A stretch of 43,152 bases of DNA from CAYMTV01 sp964393525. Its GTDB lineage: Bacteria; Patescibacteriota; Microgenomatia; Daviesbacterales; UBA10151. The notes beneath the pieces were generated by a model that was not told where the DNA came from, made no database searches, and saw nothing but the letters and a program-made list of their open reading frames with translations. Within the stretch, counting starts at the first letter, position 1, and every line of letters begins with the position of its first letter. Below, in pieces: positions 7,915 through 16,854 of this stretch. The position numbers were made by a program, and so were the translations under genes. The stretch is taken from positions 1-43,152 of the forward strand of contig CAYMTV010000007.1 in the NCBI GenBank assembly GCA_964393525.1. The letters run 5' to 3'.

Positions 7915-9372
7915 ATGAGGTTGATGTTGCCAAGACTTAGTCTGAATAAATTATTTTCATTTCTTGTCTATAGTGGACTTTTCCTTTTTCTTTTATATGC
8001 CTACCGCGACTTTGACTTTGGCTGGCACTATCGCTACGGAGAATATTTTTTAAAAAATGGCGAAATTTTAAGAAAAGATATCTTCTCTTGGACTATGGAG
8101 GGGTACAAATGGGTCAATCACTCTTGGGGGTATGATCTTTTAGTGTATCTAATTTATAACAATTTTTCATTTTTAGGCCTTTCTATAGCCGGCGCCTTAA
8201 TTTCCCTTTTAGCTTTTATAATCGGGGTTTGGAAGTTTAAATTAAGTTATATTGAAAAAGCAATATTGGCAATATTTTACTCTTCCCTTGTCAGTGGAGT
8301 TATCTGGCAAGGATTGCGCTCTCAGGTCTTAAGCCTACTCTTTTTTTCCCTACTTATGAATCTGATTTTTAATCTGGAAGGGAAGAAAAAAAAGTGGATT
8401 TATTTTACCTTTCCCTTACTTTTTTTATTCTGGGCCAATTTTCATGGAAGTTTTATCTTAGGGATTATTATTTTTATAAGTTTAATAACTTCTAAGCTTA
8501 CTTTAAAAGCAATCTTTAATCTTAAAACAAATTTGGTTCTTAAATGGTCTTTAGGATCAATATTTGCCTCACTTTTGGCTACTTTAATAAATCCTTTTGG
8601 AATTTTAGTCTACACTGAGGCTATTAAACACTATAACCACCCCTTCTTAGGCTATATCACTGAATGGATGCCGGTTGATTTCCCAAGTCCTTATATGAAT
8701 ATATTTATAGTCTATTTTGTTTTGCTCGGGCTCGGCTTTTTACTAAGAAGAAAGCTCTCTGATATACCCTATATTTTAATTATCCTAATAGTTTTTTATT
8801 TAGCTTTAAAATCAAGAAGGTATATGGGGCCTTTAATGGTGACAACTCTGCCTGTTTCAGCTTTGATTTTAAAGGATTTAAATCTGAAATTAGCCAATTT
8901 TAAAGCTACTGCTTTTGTCTTTTTAGTATCTGTCATCATTGCCATAGAAATTGGAATCTTTACCCGGATACCAATGTACCACTTAAACTCTTATACGGAT
9001 TATGATTATTGTAATTTTGGTCCCGGTTGTTCGGTTAAGATGACAGAGTATCTACTCTCTCACCCGCCTTCGGGTAGAGGCTTAAATTTCTATGATTGGG
9101 GCGGCTACTTAATTGGTAAAGGTGTCCCTGCTAAACTATTTATAGACGGGAGAATGCATCTTTGGAAAGCAAATGATCTTGAACCGTTTATAGATTTTCG
9201 AAGGATTTATTATGATTTGGACTTAAAAAAGTTTAATGAATACAAAATTGACTGGGTAGTTATTCCAAAGGATTCAGATTTTGCCCAAAAGCTTAGGGAT
9301 CTAAAAATAAAAGGCTTGGTGGATGAAGTATCCTTTGACAATGCGAGCCTTTTTACTACCAAGAAAAGATGA
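7915..9372 (+). CDS. Polytopic membrane protein, GT-C glycosyltransferase-like
   Basis: 485 residues with about ten hydrophobic helices. The first extracellular loop after TM1 contains FDFGWHYRYGEYFLKNGEIL and then DIFSWTMEGYKWVNHSWGY, the D-x-GWH...GE...D-x-FSWT...W-x-NHSW pattern seen in a family of bacterial membrane proteins resembling GT-C sugar transferases (lipid-linked sugar donors, active site outside). A soluble C-terminal part (about 365-485) contains NFYDWGGYLIGKGVPAKLFI and DGRMHLW. A role in surface glycan or glycoprotein assembly is inferred from the fold type and the neighbour at 9440. ATG at 7924 is an alternative start. Confidence 0.75.
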   Translation: MRLMLPRLSLNKLFSFLVYSGLFLFLLYAYRDFDFGWHYRYGEYFLKNGEILRKDIFSWTMEGYKWVNHSWGYDLLVYLIYNNFSFLGLSIAGALISLLAFIIGVWKFKLSYIEKAILAIFYSSLVSGVIWQGLRSQVLSLLFFSLLMNLIFNLEGKKKKWIYFTFPLLFLFWANFHGSFILGIIIFISLITSKLTLKAIFNLKTNLVLKWSLGSIFASLLATLINPFGILVYTEAIKHYNHPFLGYITEWMPVDFPSPYMNIFIVYFVLLGLGFLLRRKLSDIPYILIILIVFYLALKSRRYMGPLMVTTLPVSALILKDLNLKLANFKATAFVFLVSVIIAIEIGIFTRIPMYHLNSYTDYDYCNFGPGCSVKMTEYLLSHPPSGRGLNFYDWGGYLIGKGVPAKLFIDGRMHLWKANDLEPFIDFRRIYYDLDLKKFNEYKIDWVVIPKDSDFAQKLRDLKIKGLVDEVSFDNASLFTTKKR

Positions 9373-9439
9373 GCAAAGCTCTAGTTATGTTAAAGAGGAA
9401 AAATATATGAAGCGAAGCTTCTTTACTACGTAAAAAACT

Positions 9440-11011
9440 ATGAAAAAAGAATATTTAATAGTAGTTTTTATCTCAATATTTACCATACTATTAAATAACT
9501 TACCCTTAATTTATGGCTATACAGTTAAAAAAGACCATTTAGAATTTTTGGGACGCAGAGTTAATAATTCTCAAGACCAATATACTTATTTGGCTTTTAT
9601 TGAACAGTCCAAACAAGGCTTGAAGTTATTTGAAAATCTTTATACCCCGGAAGACCAAAAAGCCACTATGCTAAGACCCTCATACTTAGTAATTGGAAGG
9701 TTTGCTCATTTTTTAAATTTATCTTCTATAACCGCTTATCATTTATCCAGAATAATACTTACTATGCTTTTTTTTATAGTTCTATATATTTTTATATCAA
9801 AATATTTCAAGGAAATTGGTCAGAGAATCCTTACCTTCAGCTTAATTACTCTCTCTTTTGGCTTGGGCTTTATTTTGCAAGGCTTGGTACCTAACTCATC
9901 AGATTTAAACATCCCGGAATCCATTACTTTTTTAGCTTTAGCTGAAGCTCCTCATTTTATTTTAGCCCAAATTTTAATGGTCCTAGGATTTTATTTTTAC
10001 CTGGAAGGTATGGAAAAAAAATCCATTTTTTGGTACTTACTCTCGGCAACTTCTTTTTTACTCTTAAGCTTTGAGCATCCTTTTAATTTAATTGTGATTT
10101 CGCTAGTCGTTTTGATTACTACGATTTATCAAGCTACTAAAAACATTAAAGATCGCTTTTCTCATCTTAGCGGAATGCTTGTTAATTTAGTCGCAATAGG
10201 AGCCGGTCTTTCATATCAGTATATTGAGACAATCGCGAGTCCGATTTTAAATGCCTGGTCAAAGCAAAATATCCTGCTTTCTCCTGAGCCGATTAATTAT
10301 CTATTAGGTTATGGACTAATACTAATTTTGAGTATTTTTGGTATAGAAAAATTTCTTAAAAATGTCGATTTTTCAAAAATTTTAATACTTGCCTGGGTTT
10401 TAATAACTTTTGTATTACTCTATGCCCCTTTTGATTTTCAGAGAAGACTAAGTGAGGGTTTGCATATCCCGTTAGTGATTTTGGCAACTTGGGGCTTAAT
10501 TGAAATTTATGACTTTTTAAAACATCAAATGAAAGAATTGGCTTTTGTAGTTGTTGCAAGTCTAATTTTTATTATGGTTTTGCCTGCGTTTATTTGGGTT
10601 TATCAAGATACTACGGCTATTTTAAAAAATGATTCTAGTAATTATTACTACTATTTAATGGATAGCGAACTTTTAGGCTTGAGTTGGTTAAAACAAAACA
10701 GTAAGCCTGAAGGTATAATACTTTCAAACTGGTTTTATGGGAATTTGATTCCCGGAATCACCGGTAGAAAAGTATACGTTGGGCATAAAATTCAAACTAT
10801 TCAATTTAACCAAAAAATTGATAAATTAAATGAATTTCTTTTGAATTTGGATCACCCTCAAGCTTTAAGATTTCTGAAAGATTATCAGATTAAATACATT
10901 TTCTTAGGTATTAATGACTCAATGGTAAATTTTGGATTTAAGCCTTTTGAAAAACCTTACTTAAAAAATGTTTATAACAAAGAAGGGGTATTAATCTTTG
11001 AAGTCATTTAA
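9440..11011 (+). CDS. Polytopic membrane protein, GT-C-like
   Basis: 523 residues, N-terminal TM helix, then a loop with NNSQDQYTYLAFIEQSKQGL and an acidic/Pro motif, and about ten further TM helices; the C-terminal part (about 400-523) is soluble (GLSWLKQNSKPEGIILSNWF). The overall plan, a large first outer loop followed by many TMs, is that of membrane sugar transferases with polyprenyl-phosphate-sugar donors. It lies 67 bases after another protein of similar plan, so the two may act in one surface-glycan pathway. Its last 21 bases overlap the end of the convergent gene on the other strand. Substrate cannot be told from sequence. Confidence 0.7.
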   Translation: MKKEYLIVVFISIFTILLNNLPLIYGYTVKKDHLEFLGRRVNNSQDQYTYLAFIEQSKQGLKLFENLYTPEDQKATMLRPSYLVIGRFAHFLNLSSITAYHLSRIILTMLFFIVLYIFISKYFKEIGQRILTFSLITLSFGLGFILQGLVPNSSDLNIPESITFLALAEAPHFILAQILMVLGFYFYLEGMEKKSIFWYLLSATSFLLLSFEHPFNLIVISLVVLITTIYQATKNIKDRFSHLSGMLVNLVAIGAGLSYQYIETIASPILNAWSKQNILLSPEPINYLLGYGLILILSIFGIEKFLKNVDFSKILILAWVLITFVLLYAPFDFQRRLSEGLHIPLVILATWGLIEIYDFLKHQMKELAFVVVASLIFIMVLPAFIWVYQDTTAILKNDSSNYYYYLMDSELLGLSWLKQNSKPEGIILSNWFYGNLIPGITGRKVYVGHKIQTIQFNQKIDKLNEFLLNLDHPQALRFLKDYQIKYIFLGINDSMVNFGFKPFEKPYLKNVYNKEGVLIFEVI

Positions 11012-12706
11012 CCTCTCTTCAAGCATTGGCGGTGTAAACCACTTCTCAATATCCTCTTTGGAATACCTTTCTCGCGCCTGATGATAGCTTAAAAACCCGC
11101 TATCCCAACCGACTGCACCCTTAACATAAATTTTTTCTAAGTACTCTAAATTATCACTAGATCTCCAAATTGATGGGCTAAAAGGTAAATACATTAAACC
11201 ATAGGCTCCCCTTAGGATATAAAAAACTTCTTTCCTATAACCTGGATCCTCATGAGGCTTTAGCCTTTCTCTTAAATTAGCAGTTCTAATATATAGCAGC
11301 TGATTGTTAAACAATAAATCAAGGTCACCCAATTTTCTTTTAATGTTTAAACTTCTTTTTAAAAACTCATCCTTAACGGCCTCAAGACTTCCAGCCCAGT
11401 TGGCATCACTGCTTTCTGAAATGAGCCTGTAGGCATAGGCATAATAATCTCCCAAAGTTGATAGATCTTGATAGCTTGCATACTGCTCTGAAAAAAAGTC
11501 ATTTTCAAAGCGCTTAGCCTCACCAAAAAAAGTCTTAACATCCTCGGGTATTAAACTGAGATCTAAGTTTGCCAGTATTGGCTTTTCAGTAGCTAAAAAC
11601 GAATTCATTTCTGAAATCTCAGTTAAATAGCCTAAATAAGTGCACATATATAAACTGGTAACATTTTGGGTGGTATAAGGAATATTTAATTTGGTTAAAT
11701 ATTCATCCCCTCCTAAAATTGATTCTTTGCTGACAGGTCTGAAGTAAATCTCGGTGGCAAGTCTTATATTAAGTGCGGGTAAATCAGGAATATTTTGTCT
11801 CTCCAACTCTTTGTTTTTATCGGCAACATAGAAATAATGAGTTTTAAAGCTAAAATTATCCCCCCAGCCAAAACAGGGAGTTGTGACTCTTAAGGGACCG
11901 GTAATCTTTCTCACCGGTGGCTTCTGCCCTTCCAAATTAAAAACTAAACTTTTCTCTAAAAATTCAGGCGGTTTTTCTGCCTTGAACTCCTTATCTTCAG
12001 GTTTAGAAAAATTCTTTCCATCTTTAACTGGCCTTATGCAAACCTCCTTACCTAAAAGACAGTCCTCTCTCTTTTCAATCTCCTCTTTTAAAACCTTAGC
12101 ATTCTCCTCTATTTTTTTAAAATCTCTTATTAATACCTCACGGCTGATTTGGATATTTATTAAAACAGGATTAAGTGACTCTTTAGTATCATTAAATTTA
12201 ATCAAGCCTTGGATATTTTTTTCATACGCATCCGCTAATTTTTTTTGATTTGAAATAAGATTTTTAGCCTTTGTATCCGATGGCTGATTTAAAAAATCCT
12301 GAGTATCAGAAGCAACCAATGCCAGCAGACTTAGGAATTCAACTGGATAGACAGGTTGGGAAGATTTAATAGTTTTGAGTAAATTTTGTTGCTGCTGACC
12401 CAAAGCTAATACTGATTTTGCAAAACCCTCCGGATTAAAATCCGGACTTGAAAACAAGGGATCTTCTTTATTCCATTGATAAAAGGAGGCAAGAGAAAGT
12501 AGCTTAGAAAATTCTTTATCTTTGGGCTCTACTTTCCCTTTCTTTATTGAATACTCCTTATTCTTGTGAGTGAGTTTGGGTATTGAAACATCCTCCAGTA
12601 ATCTTTGATTTTGGGCTCCTTTGAAATAATCAGACCTGATAAAAACACCTATTAAAGCAATCACAACTAAAATTATCAGGAAGGTTATTAAGAAGTATTT
12701 TTTCAT
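10991..12706 (-). CDS. Hypothetical membrane-anchored secreted protein, 571 aa
   Basis: One N-terminal TM helix (about residues 4-24, YFLITFLIILVVIALIGVFI), then a long soluble, mostly helical part. Residues about 100-215 look like a helical bundle, and the C-terminal half carries conserved-looking stretches (TTPCFGWGDNFSFKTHYFYV; SSDANWAGSLEAVKDEFLKR; RGAYGLMYLPFSPSIW). I do not recognise the family. It starts 3 bases after the stop of the arylsulfotransferase-like lipoprotein gene, so the two are probably co-transcribed and translationally linked, and it is exported. Its 3' end overlaps the convergent membrane-protein gene by 21 bases. Confidence 0.7.
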   Translation of the reverse strand: MKKYFLITFLIILVVIALIGVFIRSDYFKGAQNQRLLEDVSIPKLTHKNKEYSIKKGKVEPKDKEFSKLLSLASFYQWNKEDPLFSSPDFNPEGFAKSVLALGQQQQNLLKTIKSSQPVYPVEFLSLLALVASDTQDFLNQPSDTKAKNLISNQKKLADAYEKNIQGLIKFNDTKESLNPVLINIQISREVLIRDFKKIEENAKVLKEEIEKREDCLLGKEVCIRPVKDGKNFSKPEDKEFKAEKPPEFLEKSLVFNLEGQKPPVRKITGPLRVTTPCFGWGDNFSFKTHYFYVADKNKELERQNIPDLPALNIRLATEIYFRPVSKESILGGDEYLTKLNIPYTTQNVTSLYMCTYLGYLTEISEMNSFLATEKPILANLDLSLIPEDVKTFFGEAKRFENDFFSEQYASYQDLSTLGDYYAYAYRLISESSDANWAGSLEAVKDEFLKRSLNIKRKLGDLDLLFNNQLLYIRTANLRERLKPHEDPGYRKEVFYILRGAYGLMYLPFSPSIWRSSDNLEYLEKIYVKGAVGWDSGFLSYHQARERYSKEDIEKWFTPPMLEERLNDFKD

Positions 12707-12709
12707 AGC

Positions 12710-13978
12710 CTAATTAAATAATCGCTGACAGATATTTGAGGCAAAAGGCACGGCTGGTGGAAGTTTCCTTCCCTCAGTTATTTCTTCTTTTTGGTAGCGA
12801 CGTGATTTAAATATACTACTGTTGGGGAATACTCCGGTTCCAAAAGTAGTAAAAGGGTTAATAAAATCCCAAACAATTTTTTTATCCGGGGTTATTTCAA
12901 AAATATGCCCATTCACCCCATCAGTTATTAATGTGTTGCCATTTTTGAGTCTTTGAGCTCCGGATAAGATAGCCGGGGAAAATTTAGCATTCTCCGAAAC
13001 TACACTGCCATTTTTGAACTCCCAAACTATCTTCTTTGTTTTCGGGTCTATCTCTACTACCCTACTGCCAATTTGCACCTTTGGATTTGGTTTTTGATAA
13101 AGCCCATTGTCAAAAACTAAGATATTACCGTTTTCTAAAAGTGTAGCATCGTGTTGATGGCTAAACATCGAAGGCGGAGATTGCCAGATAATCTCACCAG
13201 TTTTTTGACTAATAAAGATAACCAAACTAATACTTCGCATGCTTATCAAAAAACCCGGCTCTCCTTTAATCGGATCCTTTAAAACAAACCTAATAGAATT
13301 AATATGTGTCCAATCGGCTCTGGATACTAAAGGACCTAAGATATCTTTTCCGGGATCTAGGTGTTCATATGCATGCCAAGTCCAAACAATCTGACCATTC
13401 CTATCAATTTCAATAACCTTATCTGCCCAAACATCCCCATCAAACTCGGTTTCCAAAACTCCGCCTTTAATTTGGGCTGCCAATTCTTTAGGCACTCTCT
13501 CCCAAGCTACAGCTATAATGTTACCGTTTTCTAAAATATCAAAATCATGATGGATGTTTTGATCTTTATATTCCCAAACAACCTTCCCCTGCCAATCCAA
13601 CTCCTGAATAATCCCAGTCTTTCCACCTGAAGGGGCTGGAGGAGCATTTGGATCTCTTAAAGCCACCACTAAATTCCCGTTCTGCTTTATATAAGATATA
13701 AAAGGTAGATACTTTGTATTCCAAACATGGACTGGGTTACCCAATAAATCCAACAGGTAAACTTTTTTACTGCCGGCAAAGTTTTGATGGGTAGTTAAGG
13801 GAGAAAGCAGCGTATAGCCCAAGCTGATTTTATCTTTTTTTATAATCGGTGAGCCGCCGAAAATACTTTTAGCCTTATTAATATTTTCGCAAGAAGACAG
13901 GATGGAGGCTAAGAATATTACTACAATTACTGGAAGTACTAAACTGAAAATGATTTTTTTGACCCAAGATTTTTCCAT
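12710..13978 (-). CDS. Arylsulfotransferase (ASST)-like beta-propeller lipoprotein
   Basis: 422 residues. Hydrophobic signal with a lipobox-like LSSC, Cys30 being the likely lipidated residue. The body is a repeat of short blades with motifs of the type ELDWQGKVVWEY, EIDRNGQIVWTW and EIDPKTKKIVWEF, each followed by an HxD-ILENGNI-like strand (IHHDFDILENGNI, SHQHDATLLENGNILVF), which is the pattern of the arylsulfotransferase family. Candidate catalytic histidines are His143/144, His225 (WTHINS) and His276, with Arg248 in SMRSIS. True ASST moves sulfate between phenolic compounds in the periplasm; many homologues are untested, so substrate is uncertain. It is the first gene of a two-gene unit with the unknown 571-residue protein. 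Confidence 0.8.
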   Translation of the reverse strand: MEKSWVKKIIFSLVLPVIVVIFLASILSSCENINKAKSIFGGSPIIKKDKISLGYTLLSPLTTHQNFAGSKKVYLLDLLGNPVHVWNTKYLPFISYIKQNGNLVVALRDPNAPPAPSGGKTGIIQELDWQGKVVWEYKDQNIHHDFDILENGNIIAVAWERVPKELAAQIKGGVLETEFDGDVWADKVIEIDRNGQIVWTWHAYEHLDPGKDILGPLVSRADWTHINSIRFVLKDPIKGEPGFLISMRSISLVIFISQKTGEIIWQSPPSMFSHQHDATLLENGNILVFDNGLYQKPNPKVQIGSRVVEIDPKTKKIVWEFKNGSVVSENAKFSPAILSGAQRLKNGNTLITDGVNGHIFEITPDKKIVWDFINPFTTFGTGVFPNSSIFKSRRYQKEEITEGRKLPPAVPFASNICQRLFN

Positions 13979-13987
13979 TAATTTGAG

Positions 13988-14017
13988 TTTACAACTTTTA
14001 TCAAACGAGTATATAAT
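13988..14017 (+). promoter_or_regulatory. Promoter for the 74-residue membrane protein
   Basis: TTTACA at 13988-13993, 18-nt spacer, perfect TATAAT at 14012-14017. The ATG at 14024 is 6 nt past the -10 box, again pointing to a leaderless mRNA. The site lies in the divergent gap before the ASST-like gene. Confidence 0.65.
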
Positions 14018-14023
14018 TGGTTG

Positions 14024-14248
14024 ATGATTTCAAATAGGGCTATAATTTTAACTTTCATTAAGCTGGGCTTAATTCTACTACTTTTGGGCTATTTAGTAAT
14101 ATATCTAAATCAAAAGTTCATCTCAAAAAGCAATAATAATTACATTAATTTCAGTCAGAGTGACGACACTCTTGACTGCACCCCCGAAACTCTGGCTGAG
14201 GCTGAAGAAGTTAGCCCGTGCATATTTGCAGGTTGTGGACTTTTTTAA
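14024..14248 (+). CDS. Small single-pass membrane protein, 74 aa
   Basis: The ATG at 14024 is preferred over the TTG one codon earlier because the promoter would place the transcript start at this ATG. Residues 7-29 form one TM helix (IILTFIKLGLILLLLGYLVI), followed by a short polar, acidic tail with two or three cysteines (CTPETLAEAEEVSPCIFAGC). No family recognised. It stands alone between divergent ASST-like and downstream toxin-antitoxin genes, each with its own promoter. Confidence 0.6.
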   Translation: MISNRAIILTFIKLGLILLLLGYLVIYLNQKFISKSNNNYINFSQSDDTLDCTPETLAEAEEVSPCIFAGCGLF

Positions 14249-14251
14249 GAC

Positions 14252-14280
14252 TTGACGTGGTTTACATAGGTAGGTACAAT
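14252..14280 (+). promoter_or_regulatory. Promoter of the toxin-antitoxin operon
   Basis: TTGACG at 14252-14257, 17-nt spacer, TACAAT at 14275-14280. It leaves a leader of about 35 nt that contains the inverted repeat at 14293-14307. Confidence 0.7.
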
Positions 14281-14292
14281 GTAATTACTTTA

Positions 14293-14307
14293 GATCCTGA
14301 AAGGATC
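14293..14307 (+). promoter_or_regulatory. Inverted repeat GATCCT-GAA-AGGATC, possible operator or RBS hairpin
   Basis: Perfect 6-bp arms with a 3-nt centre, between the promoter and the antitoxin start. The right arm contains AAGGA, the best Shine-Dalgarno-like match in the leader. MazE/AbrB antitoxins commonly autoregulate through palindromes near the promoter, so either protein binding or RNA folding here could control the operon. Confidence 0.5.
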
Positions 14308-14320
14308 ACAAGCTTTGCTT

Positions 14321-14578
14321 ATGATAACTACACTGATTGCAATAGGAAATTCCCGCGGAGTCCGTATTCCTAAACCACTTCTTAATGAAAGTGGTCTGGG
14401 CAATGAAGTGGAACTACAGGTAAAAAAGGGTGAAATAAGAATTGTGGCAGCTCCGAAAAAAAATAGTTCTACAGAGGATATTTTGTTACTGTCGGAAAAA
14501 ACACTCAAAGCTGATTGGAACAAACCCGAAGAAGATAAAGCATGGGCAAGTTTGCAGCCTTCGGCTCTGAGGCCATGA
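14321..14578 (+). CDS. MazE-like antitoxin, SpoVT/AbrB DNA-binding domain
   Basis: 85 residues from the ATG at 14321 (a TTG two codons upstream is possible and has better spacing to AAGGA). The N-terminal half is the swapped-hairpin AbrB fold: TTLIAIGNSRGVRIPKPLLN, then GNEVELQVKKGEIRIVA, with the G-N-S-x-G-V-R-I-P core of MazE-type proteins. The C-terminal tail is flexible and acidic (NKPEEDKAWASL), as expected for the toxin-wrapping part. Its stop TGA overlaps the toxin ATG in an ATGA, so translation is coupled. Confidence 0.85.
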   Translation: MITTLIAIGNSRGVRIPKPLLNESGLGNEVELQVKKGEIRIVAAPKKNSSTEDILLLSEKTLKADWNKPEEDKAWASLQPSALRP

Positions 14579-14940
14579 GCCTCATCGCTCAAGCTCGAAG
14601 AGTAAGCAAGGCTCCTCTATCAGTAGGCAGTGTTGTTTTGGTTGCTTTCCCCTTCTCTAATTTAAAAGGTCAGAAAATCCGTCCGGCTTTGGTTTTGGCA
14701 ACTGTTGAGTTTAAAAATTTGATTTTGTGTCAAATTACCTCAAAGCCTTACTCGAGCAAAACAGCAATTCGTATTAAATCATCCGATTTTGCCAAAGGTG
14801 GTTTACCGGTCATAAGCTTTGTCAGACCGGATAAATTATTTACAGCTGATGCAACTATTATTAAAAATACTGCCGGAGAGTTAACTCCAAAAATTAAGGA
14901 TAAGATTTTAATGACCGTTCGGGGATTGTTTACGATATAA
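14575..14940 (+). CDS. MazF/PemK-family toxin (predicted mRNA endonuclease)
   Basis: 121 residues starting at the ATG that overlaps the antitoxin stop. The PemK/MazF fold is clear: GSVVLVAFPFSN near residues 18-29, KIRPALVLA, then ILCQITSK and a C-terminal FVRPDKLFTADATIIKN followed by a helix. Toxins of this family cut single-stranded RNA at short motifs and stop growth; the paired antitoxin blocks them. The Arg of the KIRPALV strand and the Ser/Thr of the QITSK strand sit where the family's active site is. Nothing suggests truncation. Confidence 0.85.
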   Translation: MSLIAQARRVSKAPLSVGSVVLVAFPFSNLKGQKIRPALVLATVEFKNLILCQITSKPYSSKTAIRIKSSDFAKGGLPVISFVRPDKLFTADATIIKNTAGELTPKIKDKILMTVRGLFTI

Positions 14941-14947
14941 GATACGG

Positions 14948-15898
14948 ATGAAAAAAATACTGATTGCAGGCGGCTCCGGGTTTGTTGGCAGATATCTTGC
15001 CTTAAGACTTGCGGAAAATAAAGATTACAAAATTCTGGCAACCTACTTTAAAAACAAACCCCAGACAAATTATCCGGAAAATGTTTCCTGGGTCAAAGCT
15101 GATTTAACAGACCCAAAACAAACTGAGCCCCTATTTAATGGAATTGACTATTGTTTTCATCTGGCTACCAAAATTAGACACTTAAGAATTAAAAGTGAAG
15201 GCAATATTTTTCCGGACAATTTAAAGATGCATTTGAACATTTTTGAGGCAGCAAGCAAACACAAAATCAAAAGAATTATCTATTTAACCTCTATGTCACT
15301 TATGAAAAGACTAACAGTCCCCCGAAAATCTATTCAAGAAGAATACTTTTGGGAGGCCAAACTCCCAAAAACTGGCTATTCAGCATCCAAATTAATTGGT
15401 GATTACTGCTGCCTTTATTATTTTGAAGATCAGGGACTGCCCTATACTATTATTAGAATCTTAGCCTCACCCTATGGATATTTGGATGAATTAAGGAAAG
15501 ATAATATTTATCTTCCTTTGCATAATGAAGTGATTAAAAATGTAGCTTTGGGGAATTTTCCCTTGAGACTACCTGCAACTGGTAAATGGAAAAAGGGATT
15601 AATCCATCTAAAAGATTATGCAGAAATATTAGCAAGAAGCTTAGATAAAGGGGCTGAAAACCAGGAAATACATGTCGGAGCAGATGACTATATTACTTTA
15701 GATGAGCTTGCCAGAATAACATATAAAATTGCCAAACCCAAGGGAAAGTTAAAGATAATCTGGGATAAAAATTTACGCATGTACAACATCAACTTTAAGG
15801 TTGATAACTTAAAAGCCAAAAAAATACTTAAATATCAACAAACAGTCAAATTAGAAGATGGGATAAAGGAGTTGGTGCAATTATGCAAAGAATTCTAG
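14948..15898 (+). CDS. NAD-dependent epimerase/dehydratase (extended SDR)
   Basis: 316 residues. Nucleotide-binding GGSGFVG at 8-14 (Rossmann fold), acidic ADLTDP near 51-56, and active-site Tyr144 and Lys148 in GYSASKLIGDY. The family acts on nucleotide sugars or related NAD(P)-dependent carbonyl/alcohol substrates; the C-terminal region (DYITLDELARITYKIA) is typical. Substrate unknown. The gene overlaps the next, also an epimerase, by 16 bases, so they are co-translated and likely act on consecutive or similar substrates. It starts 7 bases after the toxin gene. Confidence 0.88.
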   Translation: MKKILIAGGSGFVGRYLALRLAENKDYKILATYFKNKPQTNYPENVSWVKADLTDPKQTEPLFNGIDYCFHLATKIRHLRIKSEGNIFPDNLKMHLNIFEAASKHKIKRIIYLTSMSLMKRLTVPRKSIQEEYFWEAKLPKTGYSASKLIGDYCCLYYFEDQGLPYTIIRILASPYGYLDELRKDNIYLPLHNEVIKNVALGNFPLRLPATGKWKKGLIHLKDYAEILARSLDKGAENQEIHVGADDYITLDELARITYKIAKPKGKLKIIWDKNLRMYNINFKVDNLKAKKILKYQQTVKLEDGIKELVQLCKEF

Positions 15899-16854
15899 TT
15901 ACTGGTGGGAAAGGTTTCATGGGTAGCCATGTTGTCAAAAAGTTAGCCACAAACTATCCTGAATTTCAAGTTTATGCTACCTATCATCCTAGAGGCAAAG
16001 CGCCTCCGTCACCCTGGGACAAGTATGCCAAATTTATAGCGGTAGACTTATCCAAGGAGGAAAAAGTCCAAAAATTATTCCAAAATGAGCACAGCTCTTC
16101 TACGAATAAGTTTGATCTGGTAATTCATTTAGCAGCCCGGGTCAAAAATACTCAAAAATTTAACATTCCAGGAAGCATCTTAGCTGAGAATTTAAAAATT
16201 AATAGTAATATTTTCTTAGAGGCCCAAAGATCAGGTGTTAAAAGAATAGTTTATATTTCAACCCATGGCTTACTAAATTTAGATAAAATCCCGGATGATG
16301 GGTATACCTTTTCTAAACTCGCTGGTGAAATACTTTGTCGCGCTTTTCAAAAACAATTTGGGTTAGAGTATACAATCCTTAGGTTAATTGATTATGCTTA
16401 TGGGCCAATTAATCTGTTTGATGGCACAAAAGAGAAGATTATCGCCAAAAAAAACCAGCTAGTTTGGCTGACAAAACAAATTCTGGAGAAAAAAAGGGTT
16501 GTCAAAACTAAAGGCCCCACTACTCAAAAAAGGCCATGGATACACTTTTCCGATCTTTCGGAAGCAATTATTCTTTCGGCAATAAAAAAGCAGGCCAAAA
16601 ATCAGGAAATTTTTATCAGTAGAGAAGAAGCATTTAATATGGAGGAGATTGCCTTCGAAATTGCCCGAATCGCTTTTCCAAAAAAAGCCCCTAAGTTTAA
16701 GCTGGAGGGGGACTCTAATTTTAAAGTCATAAATTTTCAAACAGATTTCTCTAAAACTAAAAAAATTCTAAACTGGCAGCCAAAGTATAACCTTAAAAAT
16801 TCTCTTCCTGAGATGGTTGAATGGGTTAAAACAAACTTTAATTTAAATGACTAA
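15883..16854 (+). CDS. NAD-dependent epimerase/dehydratase (extended SDR), second copy
   Basis: 323 residues, related to its upstream neighbour. GGKGFMG at 8-14 binds NAD(P); AVDLSKEE follows; Tyr141 and Lys145 lie in DDGYTFSKLAGEI. Between LFQ and FDLVIHLAA it has a Ser-rich insert NEHSSSTN encoded by a short palindromic repeat also found elsewhere in the window. The C-terminus has the KTKKILNWQPKYNLKNSLPE motif usual in nucleotide-sugar epimerases. The 3' end overlaps the convergent PaaK-like gene by 17 bases. Confidence 0.88.
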   Translation: MQRILVTGGKGFMGSHVVKKLATNYPEFQVYATYHPRGKAPPSPWDKYAKFIAVDLSKEEKVQKLFQNEHSSSTNKFDLVIHLAARVKNTQKFNIPGSILAENLKINSNIFLEAQRSGVKRIVYISTHGLLNLDKIPDDGYTFSKLAGEILCRAFQKQFGLEYTILRLIDYAYGPINLFDGTKEKIIAKKNQLVWLTKQILEKKRVVKTKGPTTQKRPWIHFSDLSEAIILSAIKKQAKNQEIFISREEAFNMEEIAFEIARIAFPKKAPKFKLEGDSNFKVINFQTDFSKTKKILNWQPKYNLKNSLPEMVEWVKTNFNLND

